Assembly (NCBI GenBank): GCA_963981525.1
Contig: CAXCDZ010000026.1
Span: 1 to 11,589, forward strand
DNA from: CAXCDZ01 sp963981525
GTDB taxonomy: Bacteria > Patescibacteriota > Microgenomatia > UBA1400 > UBA12108
Length of the DNA stretch: 11,589 nt
Direction of reading: 5' to 3'
Each line of letters begins with the position of its first letter. The first letter of the stretch is position 1. A program made the position numbers and the translations under genes. The notes beneath the pieces were generated by a model, which was given only the letters and a program-made list of their open reading frames with translations, made no database searches and had not been told where the DNA came from. Positions 11,378 to 11,589 of this stretch are shown here, piece by piece.

Positions 11378-11589
11378 ATGAAAGGTTTTCTTAACTTTAT
11401 CCGCGAGCAGGGGGTCATGGGACTTGCGGTTGGTTTTATTCTCGGAGGTGCGATCTCAAAGCTGGTGGCCTCACTCGTCAACGATCTGATTAATCCGATC
11501 CTAGGACTCGCACTCGGTGCAGTGGGTAATCTCCAGGATGCCTACTTCTCAATCGGATCAGCTCAAGTCATGTGGGGGAGTTTTGTCGC
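11378..11589 (+). CDS. mscL: Large-conductance mechanosensitive channel MscL (3' end beyond window)
   Basis: Homopentameric inner-membrane channel that opens under high membrane tension and releases solutes on osmotic downshock. The frame was translated by hand: 70 codons are visible from the ATG at 11378 to the right edge. The N-terminus MKGFLNFIREQGVMGLAVGF and the following ILGGAISKLVASLVND, then NPILGLALG, match the amphipathic N-terminal helix and TM1 of MscL (E. coli has LAVGVIIGAAFGKIVSSLV there). The loop residues GNLQDAYFSIG and the edge residues fit the periplasmic loop. GGAG lies seven bases upstream. It is the only plus-strand gene here, divergent from the bactofilin-like gene. 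Confidence 0.92.
   Translation, partial: MKGFLNFIREQGVMGLAVGFILGGAISKLVASLVNDLINPILGLALGAVGNLQDAYFSIGSAQVMWGSFV

Overview
The window looks like a piece of a small-genome, Candidate Phyla Radiation (Patescibacteria) type chromosome. The pointers are a short PIF1-like helicase of the kind common in that group, a BRO/RhuM pair, a bactofilin-like membrane protein, compact and often overlapping genes, and several genes whose only visible promoter is a -10 box 6-9 bases before the ATG (leaderless style). TGA is used as a stop (end of the RhuM gene and of both hydrolase genes), so the TGA=Gly code of Gracilibacteria/Absconditabacteria is excluded. The phylum-level assignment is an inference. Everything is on the minus strand except mscL at the right edge.

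Layout from left to right (minus-strand transcription runs right to left). (1) Positions 1-3289 hold a three-gene overlapping operon: a BRO-N/DinD-like protein, a RhuM protein and a PIF1-like helicase that runs off the left edge. (2) Positions 3338-5381 hold housekeeping-like accessory genes: a GIY-YIG protein, TspO, a cytidylyltransferase-fold nucleotidyltransferase and an RsmC-like methyltransferase. (3) Positions 5452-6630 hold an MFS transporter. (4) Positions 6681-10045 hold two direct copies of a ~163-bp element flanking a ~3-kb AT-rich cargo: a second GIY-YIG protein, an operon of three serine hydrolases (RBBP9-like, alpha/beta hydrolase, S51 peptidase) and a membrane-anchored PsbP-like protein. 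(5) Positions 10029-10098 hold a tRNA-Gln(CTG) whose 3' end is the sequence repeated at the ends of both elements. (6) Positions 10132-11589 hold a bactofilin-like signal-peptide/membrane protein divergent from mscL across a compact shared promoter region with an operator-like dyad.

The most interesting structure is the tRNA-Gln neighbourhood. The last bases of the tRNA (T-arm and acceptor) occur four times in the same orientation, at both ends of both ~163-bp elements. The interior of each element carries the tRNA's probable terminator plus hairpins whose stems differ between copies while mostly keeping base pairing. This reads as repeated site-specific insertion at a tRNA 3' end, leaving a 3-kb gene island between two elements, with no integrase in view. 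Secondary points are recurrent short repeats with inverted ends that sit exactly at gene stops and starts in the cargo region, a repeated leaderless promoter pattern (TAGAAT about 6 bases before ATG), and an uncharacterised BRO-RhuM-PIF1 operon containing two strong internal palindromes.
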